Part shown: positions 7,430-15,580 of the stretch, in pieces
Layout of the letters: each line of letters starts with the position of its first letter
How positions within the stretch are numbered: position 1 is the first letter of the stretch
Assembly: GCF_003285015.1 (NCBI RefSeq)
Contig: NZ_QMFB01000003.1
Coordinates: 372,001 to 436,000 of the forward strand
DNA: 64,000 bases
From: Paenibacillus contaminans
GTDB lineage: Bacteria; Bacillota; Bacilli; Paenibacillales; NBRC-103111
Reading direction: 5' to 3'
Notes under the pieces: generated by a model
What the model saw: only the letters and a program-made list of their open reading frames with translations
Database searches by the model: none
Told to the model about the DNA's origin: nothing
Made by a program: the position numbers and the translations under genes

Positions 7430-10400
7430 TTACTCGCTTAAGCGACTGATCATATACTCGATATCGGCCAGCAGTTTGCTTGCAAATCCGGCTTCGATTT
7501 TTTTGCCCGCCTGCGCTTGCACTTCGTTCTGCAGCGGCTTGAATGCTTGGCTCTTCACTTCCCCGCCCGAAAGCTGCTTTTGGATATGCTCCGCCTTCGA
7601 CATCAGACTGTTCAAGATGCCGTGATGAGTGATCCAGCCTTGAGCGGCAGCGTACTGCAGCATATCGTCAAGATGATCCGCATCCATGAGCACCTTAAGT
7701 GTAAACGGCTGAACCGTTACGTTCCCGGCGTTGTCGGCGGCCGTAACGACGATAGTATGATCGCCTGCCGCTAACGTCAATGGAGACAAGGAGACCGGCT
7801 GGCTGACCATTCCCCCGTCCAGCTTCACCTCTGCCGAGGCTACCCCGCTAAGCGGATCCGTTATCGTGAACGATATGTTCACCGCGTCCGTACGGTACAC
7901 GCTTATCGCGACGGAGCCGCCGGCCGCTGCCGGGGCTTCCACAGACGGACCGGTCCGGTCGATCCTTACCTGCGCCGACTTCGCTTGCTCCCGATTGCCT
8001 GCAACATCCACACTGAAATAGCTGATTTCGAACACGCCGTCCTCGCTCAGCTCGACCGAGCCGCCTTGCGATTCCGCGCCGCCGTTAATGCTGAAGAACG
8101 TTCCGGCTACTCCGCTTCCCGCGTCGGTCGCCGTCAGCGTGACCGTTTGAGAAGACGTGTGCCAGCCGTTCGCCGCGTCATCGCTCGTTACCGGCGTAAC
8201 CGTATCCCGAAATGAAGCGACATGCGTTTTGCCGGCCGAGCCGCCTACATTTACTTTCACTATAACGGTCGGGGACGTTTGCACAACTTCCACCGTGTCG
8301 TCTTTGCCGACAAGAGACAGCTCCCTCTTGTTCAGCTCGATCGTTACGACTCCTTGCTTCTGCGTCGGATCCGATACCGCCAGCTTTAACTCCCCATCGG
8401 TCTCTCTTACCATAACGGATGCCGGATTGGAGGACGTAATGAAATCCGCCGTTCCCGCTTTCCAGAAGTTTGCCGCCGTTATGCCCAGCGACGTTTCCTT
8501 TACGGCATGAACATCGTTCGTCCCGCTGACGATTTCAACGGACGGATTTCGGCTGTAAAGCTCCGTCGCCGCCGCATCCTTATTCGGAAGCAGCACGTAT
8601 GAATAAGAGGCGTTGGCCGGATTCACGCCATGGTCGAAAGCCAGGCTCATATAGCTGTGTGTCAGCGGATCGGAGCTGCCGCCCGAATTGATGTCTTTCC
8701 ATGCTCCGGTTCTGTTTTCGCGCAATCCGCTTATGTCCGCCTTTCCCGGGAAATAATAACCGATTCCCGTATTCGGGGCATTGCCCTCCAAATGCGCCCA
8801 CTCCACGTTTGACAACGATTCCGACCATCCGGCGGCGTCCGGTTTGACCGTGCCGTTAACCGTCAGCGAATTGCCACCACTATCGTTCAGCTTGCGGTTA
8901 TCCACAATCGTCTCCACCTTGCGTCCGTCGGTTCCCGAAATGCCCGAGCCTAGCGCTACGATTTCGTCATCGAACGAAAACCACGATTTTTTGCCTTGCA
9001 GCTTGCTTCCCGTGCTTTTGTCCAGCGAGAAATCCATACCTGCCGCCCCATAAAGCCCCTCGATCGACGAACCGCCAACCCACGACCGGGGATTCAAATA
9101 AGAAGCCCAGTCTTTCGGCGTCAAATAGGAGCCGTCCGTCGTCGTTCCTGCCAGCCGGTAGGAATCGACTGTCGGCCAATAATCGTCGCGGTATTGCGAG
9201 AGATCGTCATCGTATAAATAGGTCATGCCGATTCCGGTATACCAGCCCTTGACGTTCTCGCCGTTGCCGTATTCGAAAGCGCTGATTCTGTCGGAGAACA
9301 TGCTGATGCCGAAGCCGTAACCGGGCCTTAGATGCACGACTCGGTCCATGCCGGCGAATACTTGGTGCTTGACGAGCTCGCCGCGCGGCGTTATCGATGC
9401 GTCGCCCATCAGCTTTTTGACGAGATTCATTTCATAAACCGGCAATCCGTCCGTATAATTCGCGAACGACTTATCCGTCACGATCCATTCCTTCACCATT
9501 CGCTTAATCGCAAGCTTCTGATCGGAGGGCGCACTTTCGGCCAACCGCAAGATCGTCATAATGACTCCTCTCGCATTACCCGCCGTTTGCCGCGAAATCC
9601 CTCTTCCGTTAACCATATCCATCATAAGTCCTTTGTAAATGACAGGCTCGAAGGAATCGAATACCCAATCGTAAACATTGTTTACGTTCGGATCCTCGAC
9701 CGGCCAGGGAGAACCGTTCAGCAGCAGCATCATGTCGGCAGCGCGGTTAAGCCATACCGAGCCGTAACCTCCGGTGTAGGCAATATTCGTGTGCTGAACT
9801 AAAGAGCCGTCTTCGTATACGCCGTCTCCTTTGCTCGCATATACGAACTCCGGCCCCATTGCGTCGCGGCCTTGAACGATTTTCGCGCCGAGCTTGCCGA
9901 GCACGCCGCGCAGGCTGACGACGAACGCTTTGTCCAACAGGTTGGCGCCGGTTTCTTTCACTCCGTTGAGCGTTCTGACTTTCGGGTCGCGGACGAAACG
10001 ATCGATCGGCTTTATGTAGTTGCCGATTTGTTCCGGCGTCAGATCGTCATACATCAGCACCAGAATGTCGTTGACGATCTGAGGCGTTCCGATCTCCCAG
10101 TCCCACCAGTTGCCGTACTCCGTCTTTCTCTCGTTGTAACGATTCTCATACATCCAATCGAGGCCGCCGATTATGTCGTCCCGCAGCGCCTCATTGCCAT
10201 AAAGCGATGAGCCTTCGATCGCATAAGCGAGCGCCATCGTGCGTAATGCGCCGTAAGCCGTCGATAGTTGGGACGAATCGGTCGTACTTGTCAAATCGCT
10301 CCACAAAAAGGTACGGCCGGACGATTTGGCCATCGTATCCCAGCGTCCTGTGCCCTCGGCATTCGTCACTTTGCCGGCCAGCCCGGTCAAATAGGCGGCA

Positions 10401-11350
10401 ATGTCCGGATCCGACGTATTCGACTGCTTCCCTCCGACCAGCTTGTCATGCCAAATGCTCCGAAGCTCGTCATACGATTGCATCGTTTCCGGCGGTTCGA
10501 CGCTAACCTGGCATTCGGCAAATAGCTTTCCGTCCTTGGTCGTAACTTTGATGACCGCAGTGCCGTAGCCTGTACCGGTAACCAAGCCGTCAACGACGTC
10601 CGCTACGCCCGGATTCGAAGACGTCCAGACGACACTTTTGTCCAGCGCATCCGCAGGCGTAAAAATAGGCGCCAGCGCGATCGTCTCGTTTTTTCCGATC
10701 GACGCCGCACTCCGGTCGAGCCCCAGCCCCGTCAAGCCGTCCCATTTCGTCAGCGACACATCGTCGAACCAAGCTTTTCCCGTGCCGGTTTCGAAGAAAG
10801 GCTCCACCTTGAGCTTCGTCGCGCCGGCCGGTACGCTCATTAACGCATCCCGCAGCGTCCAATCGTTCGTCCCGCTCAGTTTGGCCGTTGCCGGTCCGTC
10901 CCCGACTTTTTTGCCTGCGCTGTCGAGATATTGCGTCCTTGCGAATACCCCGCCGGATGAAACTGCGTTATCCGTCTTGATCCACGCGCCCAGCTTGTAA
11001 TGCTGCCCGGGCGACACCGGGACCGTAATGCTTAACGCGGTTCTGCTCGACGAATCGTGATCGATCCTTACGGACTTGCTCCCTTCATGATAGACGGACG
11101 TATCGACCGTCACTTTGCCGCTTCCGCTCGCAAACCATTCCCCCCATCCGCCCGCAGGCTCAATGTTGTTTGTCCATTTGTTGCGCGTAGTCGTAACGGT
11201 CGATTCGAATCCGCCGTTCGGCATCAGATTCGGTTGAGCCCCTTCCGCCGCATTGACAGCGTTTACAGAAAAGGTCGAGCCGGGTACTGCCGGTAAACAA
11301 GTCCCGAACATCAAGGCGACTGCAGCAACAAATGCCGTTTTTTTCCGCAA
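7430..11350 (-). CDS. Secreted polysaccharide lyase family 8 (hyaluronate/chondroitin/xanthan lyase type), multidomain
   Basis: About 1306 residues. Order: signal peptide (1-35), carbohydrate-binding jelly-roll (about 40-203), Big_2 Ig-like domain (205-285), PL8 alpha/alpha toroid (290-640), PL8 beta domains (655-1030), two Ig-like repeats with DxxSGV motifs (about 1045-1215), and a C-terminal FIMAH-like helical domain. Candidate catalytic residues are Asn470 (GANLLDK), His520 (VQHTN), Tyr529 (GGYGS) and Arg583. Their spacings of 50, 9 and 54 match known PL8 lyases. It cleaves uronate-containing polymers by beta-elimination; the exact substrate cannot be told. I chose the TTG at 11350, with AAGGAG 7-8 bases upstream. 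Confidence 0.9.
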   Translation of the reverse strand: MRKKTAFVAAVALMFGTCLPAVPGSTFSVNAVNAAEGAQPNLMPNGGFESTVTTTRNKWTNNIEPAGGWGEWFASGSGKVTVDTSVYHEGSKSVRIDHDSSSRTALSITVPVSPGQHYKLGAWIKTDNAVSSGGVFARTQYLDSAGKKVGDGPATAKLSGTNDWTLRDALMSVPAGATKLKVEPFFETGTGKAWFDDVSLTKWDGLTGLGLDRSAASIGKNETIALAPIFTPADALDKSVVWTSSNPGVADVVDGLVTGTGYGTAVIKVTTKDGKLFAECQVSVEPPETMQSYDELRSIWHDKLVGGKQSNTSDPDIAAYLTGLAGKVTNAEGTGRWDTMAKSSGRTFLWSDLTSTTDSSQLSTAYGALRTMALAYAIEGSSLYGNEALRDDIIGGLDWMYENRYNERKTEYGNWWDWEIGTPQIVNDILVLMYDDLTPEQIGNYIKPIDRFVRDPKVRTLNGVKETGANLLDKAFVVSLRGVLGKLGAKIVQGRDAMGPEFVYASKGDGVYEDGSLVQHTNIAYTGGYGSVWLNRAADMMLLLNGSPWPVEDPNVNNVYDWVFDSFEPVIYKGLMMDMVNGRGISRQTAGNARGVIMTILRLAESAPSDQKLAIKRMVKEWIVTDKSFANYTDGLPVYEMNLVKKLMGDASITPRGELVKHQVFAGMDRVVHLRPGYGFGISMFSDRISAFEYGNGENVKGWYTGIGMTYLYDDDLSQYRDDYWPTVDSYRLAGTTTDGSYLTPKDWASYLNPRSWVGGSSIEGLYGAAGMDFSLDKSTGSKLQGKKSWFSFDDEIVALGSGISGTDGRKVETIVDNRKLNDSGGNSLTVNGTVKPDAAGWSESLSNVEWAHLEGNAPNTGIGYYFPGKADISGLRENRTGAWKDINSGGSSDPLTHSYMSLAFDHGVNPANASYSYVLLPNKDAAATELYSRNPSVEIVSGTNDVHAVKETSLGITAANFWKAGTADFITSSNPASVMVRETDGELKLAVSDPTQKQGVVTIELNKRELSLVGKDDTVEVVQTSPTVIVKVNVGGSAGKTHVASFRDTVTPVTSDDAANGWHTSSQTVTLTATDAGSGVAGTFFSINGGAESQGGSVELSEDGVFEISYFSVDVAGNREQAKSAQVRIDRTGPSVEAPAAAGGSVAISVYRTDAVNISFTITDPLSGVASAEVKLDGGMVSQPVSLSPLTLAAGDHTIVVTAADNAGNVTVQPFTLKVLMDADHLDDMLQYAAAQGWITHHGILNSLMSKAEHIQKQLSGGEVKSQAFKPLQNEVQAQAGKKIEAGFASKLLADIEYMISRLSE

Positions 11351-11380
11351 ATGTTTCACTCCTTTTTATTGTATAATTGG

Positions 11381-11436
11381 AGCTCCCCGCAATGTAAGAT
11401 TGGCTTAAGAGGTCAGCGGCACTTTGCGGGGGTTTT
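11381..11436. repeat. Palindromic dispersed repeat (CCCCGCAAAGT family), copy 1
   Basis: GCTCCCCGCAA at the left and CACTTTGCGGGGGTT at the right form a hairpin around a ~30-base centre. Related copies lie at 13321, 28317 and 30532. It sits in the divergent control region of the lyase and transporter genes. Confidence 0.65.
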
Positions 11437-11486
11437 CCATGGTTACCGGCCCTGCGGCCGATGCCCAAGACTATAACCAACAGGCA

Positions 11487-11612
11487 TACGAAAGTACACT
11501 GCCGATTTTTAATGTGAGACTGACTTCTTTTCTTCCGGCGCGGCAATCTTACGAAAGTACTGTCCGAATTGAAAAGGTGAAAGTTTCAAATTCCTCTTCC
11601 GAAGGCTACACT
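11487..11612 (+). promoter_or_regulatory. Promoter region of the sugar ABC operon with spaced direct repeats
   Basis: TACGAAAGTAC occurs at 11487-11497 and again at 11550-11560, exactly 63 bases apart (six helical turns). Downstream a weak -35 TTTCAA (11584-11589) and -10 TACACT (11607-11612) are 17 bases apart. Same-face direct repeats before a weak promoter are typical of AraC-type activators, and such a gene ends this operon. Confidence 0.5.
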
Positions 11613-11687
11613 GTGAACACAGGCCGGCTAAACCGTCCGGCTTAAAGAGCAACCGTTATCATTCAAATTAAAAGGGAGGCGCTTTCA

Positions 11688-13316
11688 TTGAACAAAAAAA
11701 TGAAGCAAGCAGGAACCGTCGCACTCGCATCCGCACTCGCCGTATCCGTCGCCGCATGCGGCAGCGACAAAAGCGGAGGAGATACTTCCTCGTCATCATC
11801 GCCCAAACCGGCAGCAGAATCGCAGCCGCCGAAGCTGACGAATCTTACTTATTGGGTAGCCAATCACTCTGCGGCCGCTTCGCAAATGAAAACGTACGCC
11901 GAGATGGAAATGTACAAAGAATTAGAAAAAATAACGGGCACGAAGGTCGAATTTCAGCATCCGCCGCTTGACGCTCAACAATCTAAAGAACAATTCAATT
12001 TGATGCTTGCCTCCAATCAGCTGCCCGACGTCATCGAAACGATCTGGACGAGCAATTATCCCGGAGGACCGGAGAAAGCGATCCAAGACAATAAAATAAT
12101 TAAATTGAACGATCTGATCGACAAATACGCGCCTAACCTGAAAAAACTTCTAGCCGATCATCCCGACTGGAAAAAGCAAATCATGACCGACGAAGGCAGT
12201 ATTTATTCGTTCCCGTTCCTTCGCGGCGGCGACAAGGTCAGAGTGTTTTTCGGCCCTGGTGTCCGTCAAGACTGGCTAGATAAACTCGGCCTCAAAATGC
12301 CTACGACAATCGACGAATGGTATACCGTCTTGAAAGCGTTTAAAGAGAAGGATCCGAACGGCAACGGCAAAGCGGATGAAATTCCGTTCTACCTCGACAA
12401 AGCGATGATCGGCGTAGACGCTCCGTTCCTTGGCGCATGGGGCATCAACTACAGCTTCTATCAAGACGGCGGCAAAGTGAAATACGGCCCGATTCAGCCG
12501 GAATACAAGGAATTCCTCGCCACGATGAACAAGTGGTACAAGGAAGGACTGCTCGACAAAGACTTCGCGGCGCCGAACGACAAGCTGTATGACAACAAAA
12601 TGACGACGAACCTGCTTGGCGCATCCGTCTTTTATAATGGCGGAGGCATCGGCAAATACGCCAACCTGATGAAGGATAAGGATCCTAACTTCAAGCTGGT
12701 CGCCGCTCCATACCCGGTACTGAAGGCGGGCGACAAATCGATCTGGGGACAAAAAGACTTCGCGGCGAACGGCGTAGGCGCCGCAATCACGACGTCGAAC
12801 AAAAACCCGATCGAAACCGTCAAATGGCTCGACTATGCATACGGCGAAAAAGGCGATCTCCTGTTCAACTACGGTAAAGAAGGCGTCAGCTACAAAATGG
12901 AGAACGGTAAAGCCGTCTTCCTGCCTGAAGTCTTGAATCCGCCGAGCGGCGTCAGCCTGCAGCAGTCGTTCGCCAAGCACAACCGCTCTACTTGGAGCGC
13001 GCCGTTCGTGATGAGCGACAACTTCCAGATGCAATACTTGGCGCTGCCTACGCAGAAAGACGCGCTCGAAGTATGGTCGAAGCCGACAGCCGAACGCAAA
13101 ATGCCGCTTGTAACGCCGACGAAGGACGAAGCCAGCAAGTTCGCTTCCGTTATGACCGACATCGAAACGTACCGCGACGAAATGCTGCTCAAGTTTATTA
13201 TGGGCGCCGAGCCGATCGAAAACTTCGATAAATACGTCAAGAAAATACAATCCATGGGCATCGACGATGCCGTTAAAATTCAACAAGCGGCGCTCGAGCG
13301 CTACAACAAACGCTAA
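11688..13316 (+). CDS. Extracellular solute-binding lipoprotein, LplA-like
   Basis: A 542-residue family-1 binding protein with a signal peptide and a lipobox (VSVAACGSDKSG), a Ser/Pro linker, and the binding fold. It captures an oligosaccharide, plausibly the unsaturated product of the PL8 lyase, for the two permeases that follow. The TTG start has GGGAGG 9-10 bases upstream. A 12-bp hairpin separates it from the permeases, which usually lets the binding protein be made in excess. No ATPase gene is present; LplABC-type systems commonly share a distant one (MsmK-like). Confidence 0.9.
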   Translation: MNKKMKQAGTVALASALAVSVAACGSDKSGGDTSSSSSPKPAAESQPPKLTNLTYWVANHSAAASQMKTYAEMEMYKELEKITGTKVEFQHPPLDAQQSKEQFNLMLASNQLPDVIETIWTSNYPGGPEKAIQDNKIIKLNDLIDKYAPNLKKLLADHPDWKKQIMTDEGSIYSFPFLRGGDKVRVFFGPGVRQDWLDKLGLKMPTTIDEWYTVLKAFKEKDPNGNGKADEIPFYLDKAMIGVDAPFLGAWGINYSFYQDGGKVKYGPIQPEYKEFLATMNKWYKEGLLDKDFAAPNDKLYDNKMTTNLLGASVFYNGGGIGKYANLMKDKDPNFKLVAAPYPVLKAGDKSIWGQKDFAANGVGAAITTSNKNPIETVKWLDYAYGEKGDLLFNYGKEGVSYKMENGKAVFLPEVLNPPSGVSLQQSFAKHNRSTWSAPFVMSDNFQMQYLALPTQKDALEVWSKPTAERKMPLVTPTKDEASKFASVMTDIETYRDEMLLKFIMGAEPIENFDKYVKKIQSMGIDDAVKIQQAALERYNKR

Positions 13317-13320
13317 AATA

Positions 13321-13370
13321 ACCCCCGCAAAGTGATGTGCAGCTCTGCAGTTGACTCTGCGGGGATCCCC
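13321..13370. repeat. Palindromic dispersed repeat (CCCCGCAAAGT family), copy 2
   Basis: ACCCCCGCAAAGTG at the left and ACTCTGCGGGGAT at the right flank a ~20-base centre. It lies immediately after the binding-protein stop codon. Confidence 0.6.
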
Positions 13371-13391
13371 TGAACATGAAACCGGTTGCGG

Positions 13392-13422
13392 ACCGGGAGA
13401 TGATTTTCGTTCATCTCCCGGT
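13392..13422 (+). other. Strong hairpin between binding-protein and permease genes
   Basis: ACCGGGAGATGA and TCATCTCCCGGT form a 12-bp stem with a 7-base loop. The following GTTTGC is not a full T-run, so partial termination or protection of the upstream mRNA end is more likely than full termination. Confidence 0.65.
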
Positions 13423-13460
13423 TTGCATATCTCGCAAAACACGAAAGGCAGGGAACGCCG

Positions 13461-14438
13461 ATGGCGCAAAGCTCCGCTAAAGCGCTGACGGGCACTGCAG
13501 CCCCGAAGCCCATCTATCAAGATCCGACCGTCTGGCAGACGATCCGCGCCGATATTAAACGGCATTGGCCGATTTATTTGATGGCGCTGCCCGTCATCGC
13601 ATACTATATCATCTTTCACTACGGGCCGATGTACGGTCTGCAAATCGCATTCAAGGACTTCTCTCCCGCCAAAGGCATATGGGGAAGCGCTTGGGTAGGC
13701 TTACAGCATTTCGAAAGCTTTTTTAACGGCATCTACTTTTGGCGGCTGCTCAAAAATACCGTTCTGATCAACGTGTACGAGCTTATTTTCGGCTTTCCGG
13801 CGGCGATCATCCTCGCCCTCCTGCTGAACGAGATCCGCAATGCGATATTCAAGCGGGTCGTGCAGACGATCTCGTACTTGCCTCACTTTATTTCGATAGT
13901 TGTCGTTGCAGGGATGATGGTCGATTTCTTGAGCCGCAACGGCCTGATTAATCAAATTCTCGCCTCTTTCGGCGTCGCCGAGCCGATCGATTTCTTGAAG
14001 GAAGCCGGCTGGTTCCGGTTCCTATTCGTCTCGTCCGGCATATGGCAAGGCATCGGCTGGGGCTCCATCATTTACTTGGCCGCGATCGCCAATATCGATC
14101 CGACCTTGTACGAAGCCGCGCGCATGGACGGAGCGAACCGCTGGAAGCAGACGCTCCACATTACGATTCCGGGCATCATGCCGACGATCGTCATCCTGTT
14201 CATTCTGAACATGGGCAACATGCTATCGGTCGGCAGCGAGAAAGTGCTGCTGCTCTATAACCCGTTAACCTACGAATCGGCAGACGTTATTTCGACTTAT
14301 GTATACCGCAAAGGGGTTCTTGAAGCGAGCTACAGCTTTACGGCTGCGGTCGGCTTGTTCAACTCCGCGGTCAGCTTCATCCTGATCGTCGCCGCGAACA
14401 GCCTCAGCAAGCGCTTTAGCGAAAACAAGCTGTGGTAA
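13461..14438 (+). CDS. ABC transporter permease, LplB-like
   Basis: A 325-residue inner-membrane permease with about six transmembrane helices. The N-terminal block IKRHWPIYLMALPVIAYY and PMYGLQIAFKDFSP is typical of the LplB group. The EAA-loop region YEAARMDGANRWKQTLHITI binds the ATPase. It pairs with the next gene to form the channel for the sugar delivered by the upstream lipoprotein. The ATG at 13461 has AAAGGCAGGGA upstream. Confidence 0.9.
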   Translation: MAQSSAKALTGTAAPKPIYQDPTVWQTIRADIKRHWPIYLMALPVIAYYIIFHYGPMYGLQIAFKDFSPAKGIWGSAWVGLQHFESFFNGIYFWRLLKNTVLINVYELIFGFPAAIILALLLNEIRNAIFKRVVQTISYLPHFISIVVVAGMMVDFLSRNGLINQILASFGVAEPIDFLKEAGWFRFLFVSSGIWQGIGWGSIIYLAAIANIDPTLYEAARMDGANRWKQTLHITIPGIMPTIVILFILNMGNMLSVGSEKVLLLYNPLTYESADVISTYVYRKGVLEASYSFTAAVGLFNSAVSFILIVAANSLSKRFSENKLW

Positions 14439-14473
14439 ACGACTTTGCAGGACTTTAGAAAGGAGAAACGATC

Positions 14474-15349
14474 ATGAAACTTTCCGCCGGAGAACGAGCG
14501 TTCGGATACGTCAACACCCTTTTGATGATCGGCCTTTGCCTCGTCACCTTGTATCCGTTTCTGTACGTGCTGTTCGCCTCACTCAGCAACGCCACAAACT
14601 TCCTGCAGCATCGCGGCCTTCTTTTTATGCCGGTCGGCTTCGATCTCGGCGCCTACAAAGCGGTCTTCGACAACCCGATGATTACGCAGGGCTATCAGAA
14701 CACGCTGCTCTATGTAGTGCTCGGCACGGCGATTAACCTCGTCATGACGGCAATCGGCGCATACGTGCTGTCCAGGCCGAAATTGTATTTTAAAAACATC
14801 ATCATGTTTTTTATCGTCGTCACGATGGTTTTCCACGGAGGTCTTATTCCTACCTATTTGCTCGTCAACGACCTCGGCATGATGAACACGATGTGGGCGC
14901 TGCTTATTCCCGGAGCGATCAACACGTTTAACATGATTATTATGCGCACCGCATTCCAAGGCGTGCCGGTAAGCCTCGAGGAATCCGCCAAAATGGACGG
15001 GGCAAGCGACTGGACGGTTCTGTTCCGTATCATTATCCCGCTGTCCATGCCGGTAATCGCTGTTATGATTTTATGGTACGCGGTCGGTCACTGGAATTCC
15101 TATTTCAGCGCGCTTGTGTACTTGCGCAACCGTGAGGATTACCCGCTTCAGCTCGTGCTTCGCGAAATATTGATCGCCAACAACACCGACTCGATGATGA
15201 CGGGCGCTGCCAGCGACGATAAGTATGCGATCGGCGAAACGATCAAATACGCAACGATTATCGTATCGACGCTTCCAATCATTTGCTTGTATCCGTTCCT
15301 GCAAAAGTATTTCGTCAAAGGCGTCATGATCGGGGCGATCAAGGAATAA
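14474..15349 (+). CDS. ABC transporter permease, LplC-like (CUT1 family)
   Basis: A 291-residue permease with about six helices, the start AGERAFGYVNTLLMIGLCLV and an EAA loop (LEESAKMDGASDWTVLFRI) characteristic of carbohydrate CUT1 importers. It forms a heterodimer with the preceding permease. AGAAAGGAGAAACGATC precedes the ATG, and the gene follows 35 bases after its partner, so they form one operon. It is followed by a dispersed repeat before the regulator. Confidence 0.9.
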   Translation: MKLSAGERAFGYVNTLLMIGLCLVTLYPFLYVLFASLSNATNFLQHRGLLFMPVGFDLGAYKAVFDNPMITQGYQNTLLYVVLGTAINLVMTAIGAYVLSRPKLYFKNIIMFFIVVTMVFHGGLIPTYLLVNDLGMMNTMWALLIPGAINTFNMIIMRTAFQGVPVSLEESAKMDGASDWTVLFRIIIPLSMPVIAVMILWYAVGHWNSYFSALVYLRNREDYPLQLVLREILIANNTDSMMTGAASDDKYAIGETIKYATIIVSTLPIICLYPFLQKYFVKGVMIGAIKE

Positions 15350-15392
15350 TAAGCTCGTGGCTCCATCCTGCAGTAGGTTGTGCGCTCTCCCA

Positions 15393-15491
15393 AGGATAAA
15401 CGGCATCGCCGTCCCAACGCTTTCGGAGAAAGCGACTTCGAAAGCAAAAGCTTAAGACGGGCGCGTTTACAGGGAATTGGAACAATCAGCG
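15393..15491. repeat. Dispersed intergenic repeat (AGAAAGCGACTTCG family), copy A
   Basis: It shares most of a ~100-base stretch with 18106-18210: GGATRAACGG, AACGCTTTC, AGAAAGCGACTTCG, GGCGCGTTTAC and AACAATCAGC occur in the same order. No reading frame is conserved. Confidence 0.65.
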
Positions 15492-15580
15492 GAGAATATA
15501 TTTTCTGCCCAAAATAACCATTTTGCTTGCCTGAGAGCTTCGGGTTACAATGGTCAGACAAAGTTATTTGAGGAATGGGC

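Noticed and set aside
12276..13643. A 455-codon minus-strand frame opposite the sugar-binding protein gene
   Set aside because: Antisense shadow with Arg/Val/Phe-rich composition; the plus-strand lipoprotein is unmistakable.
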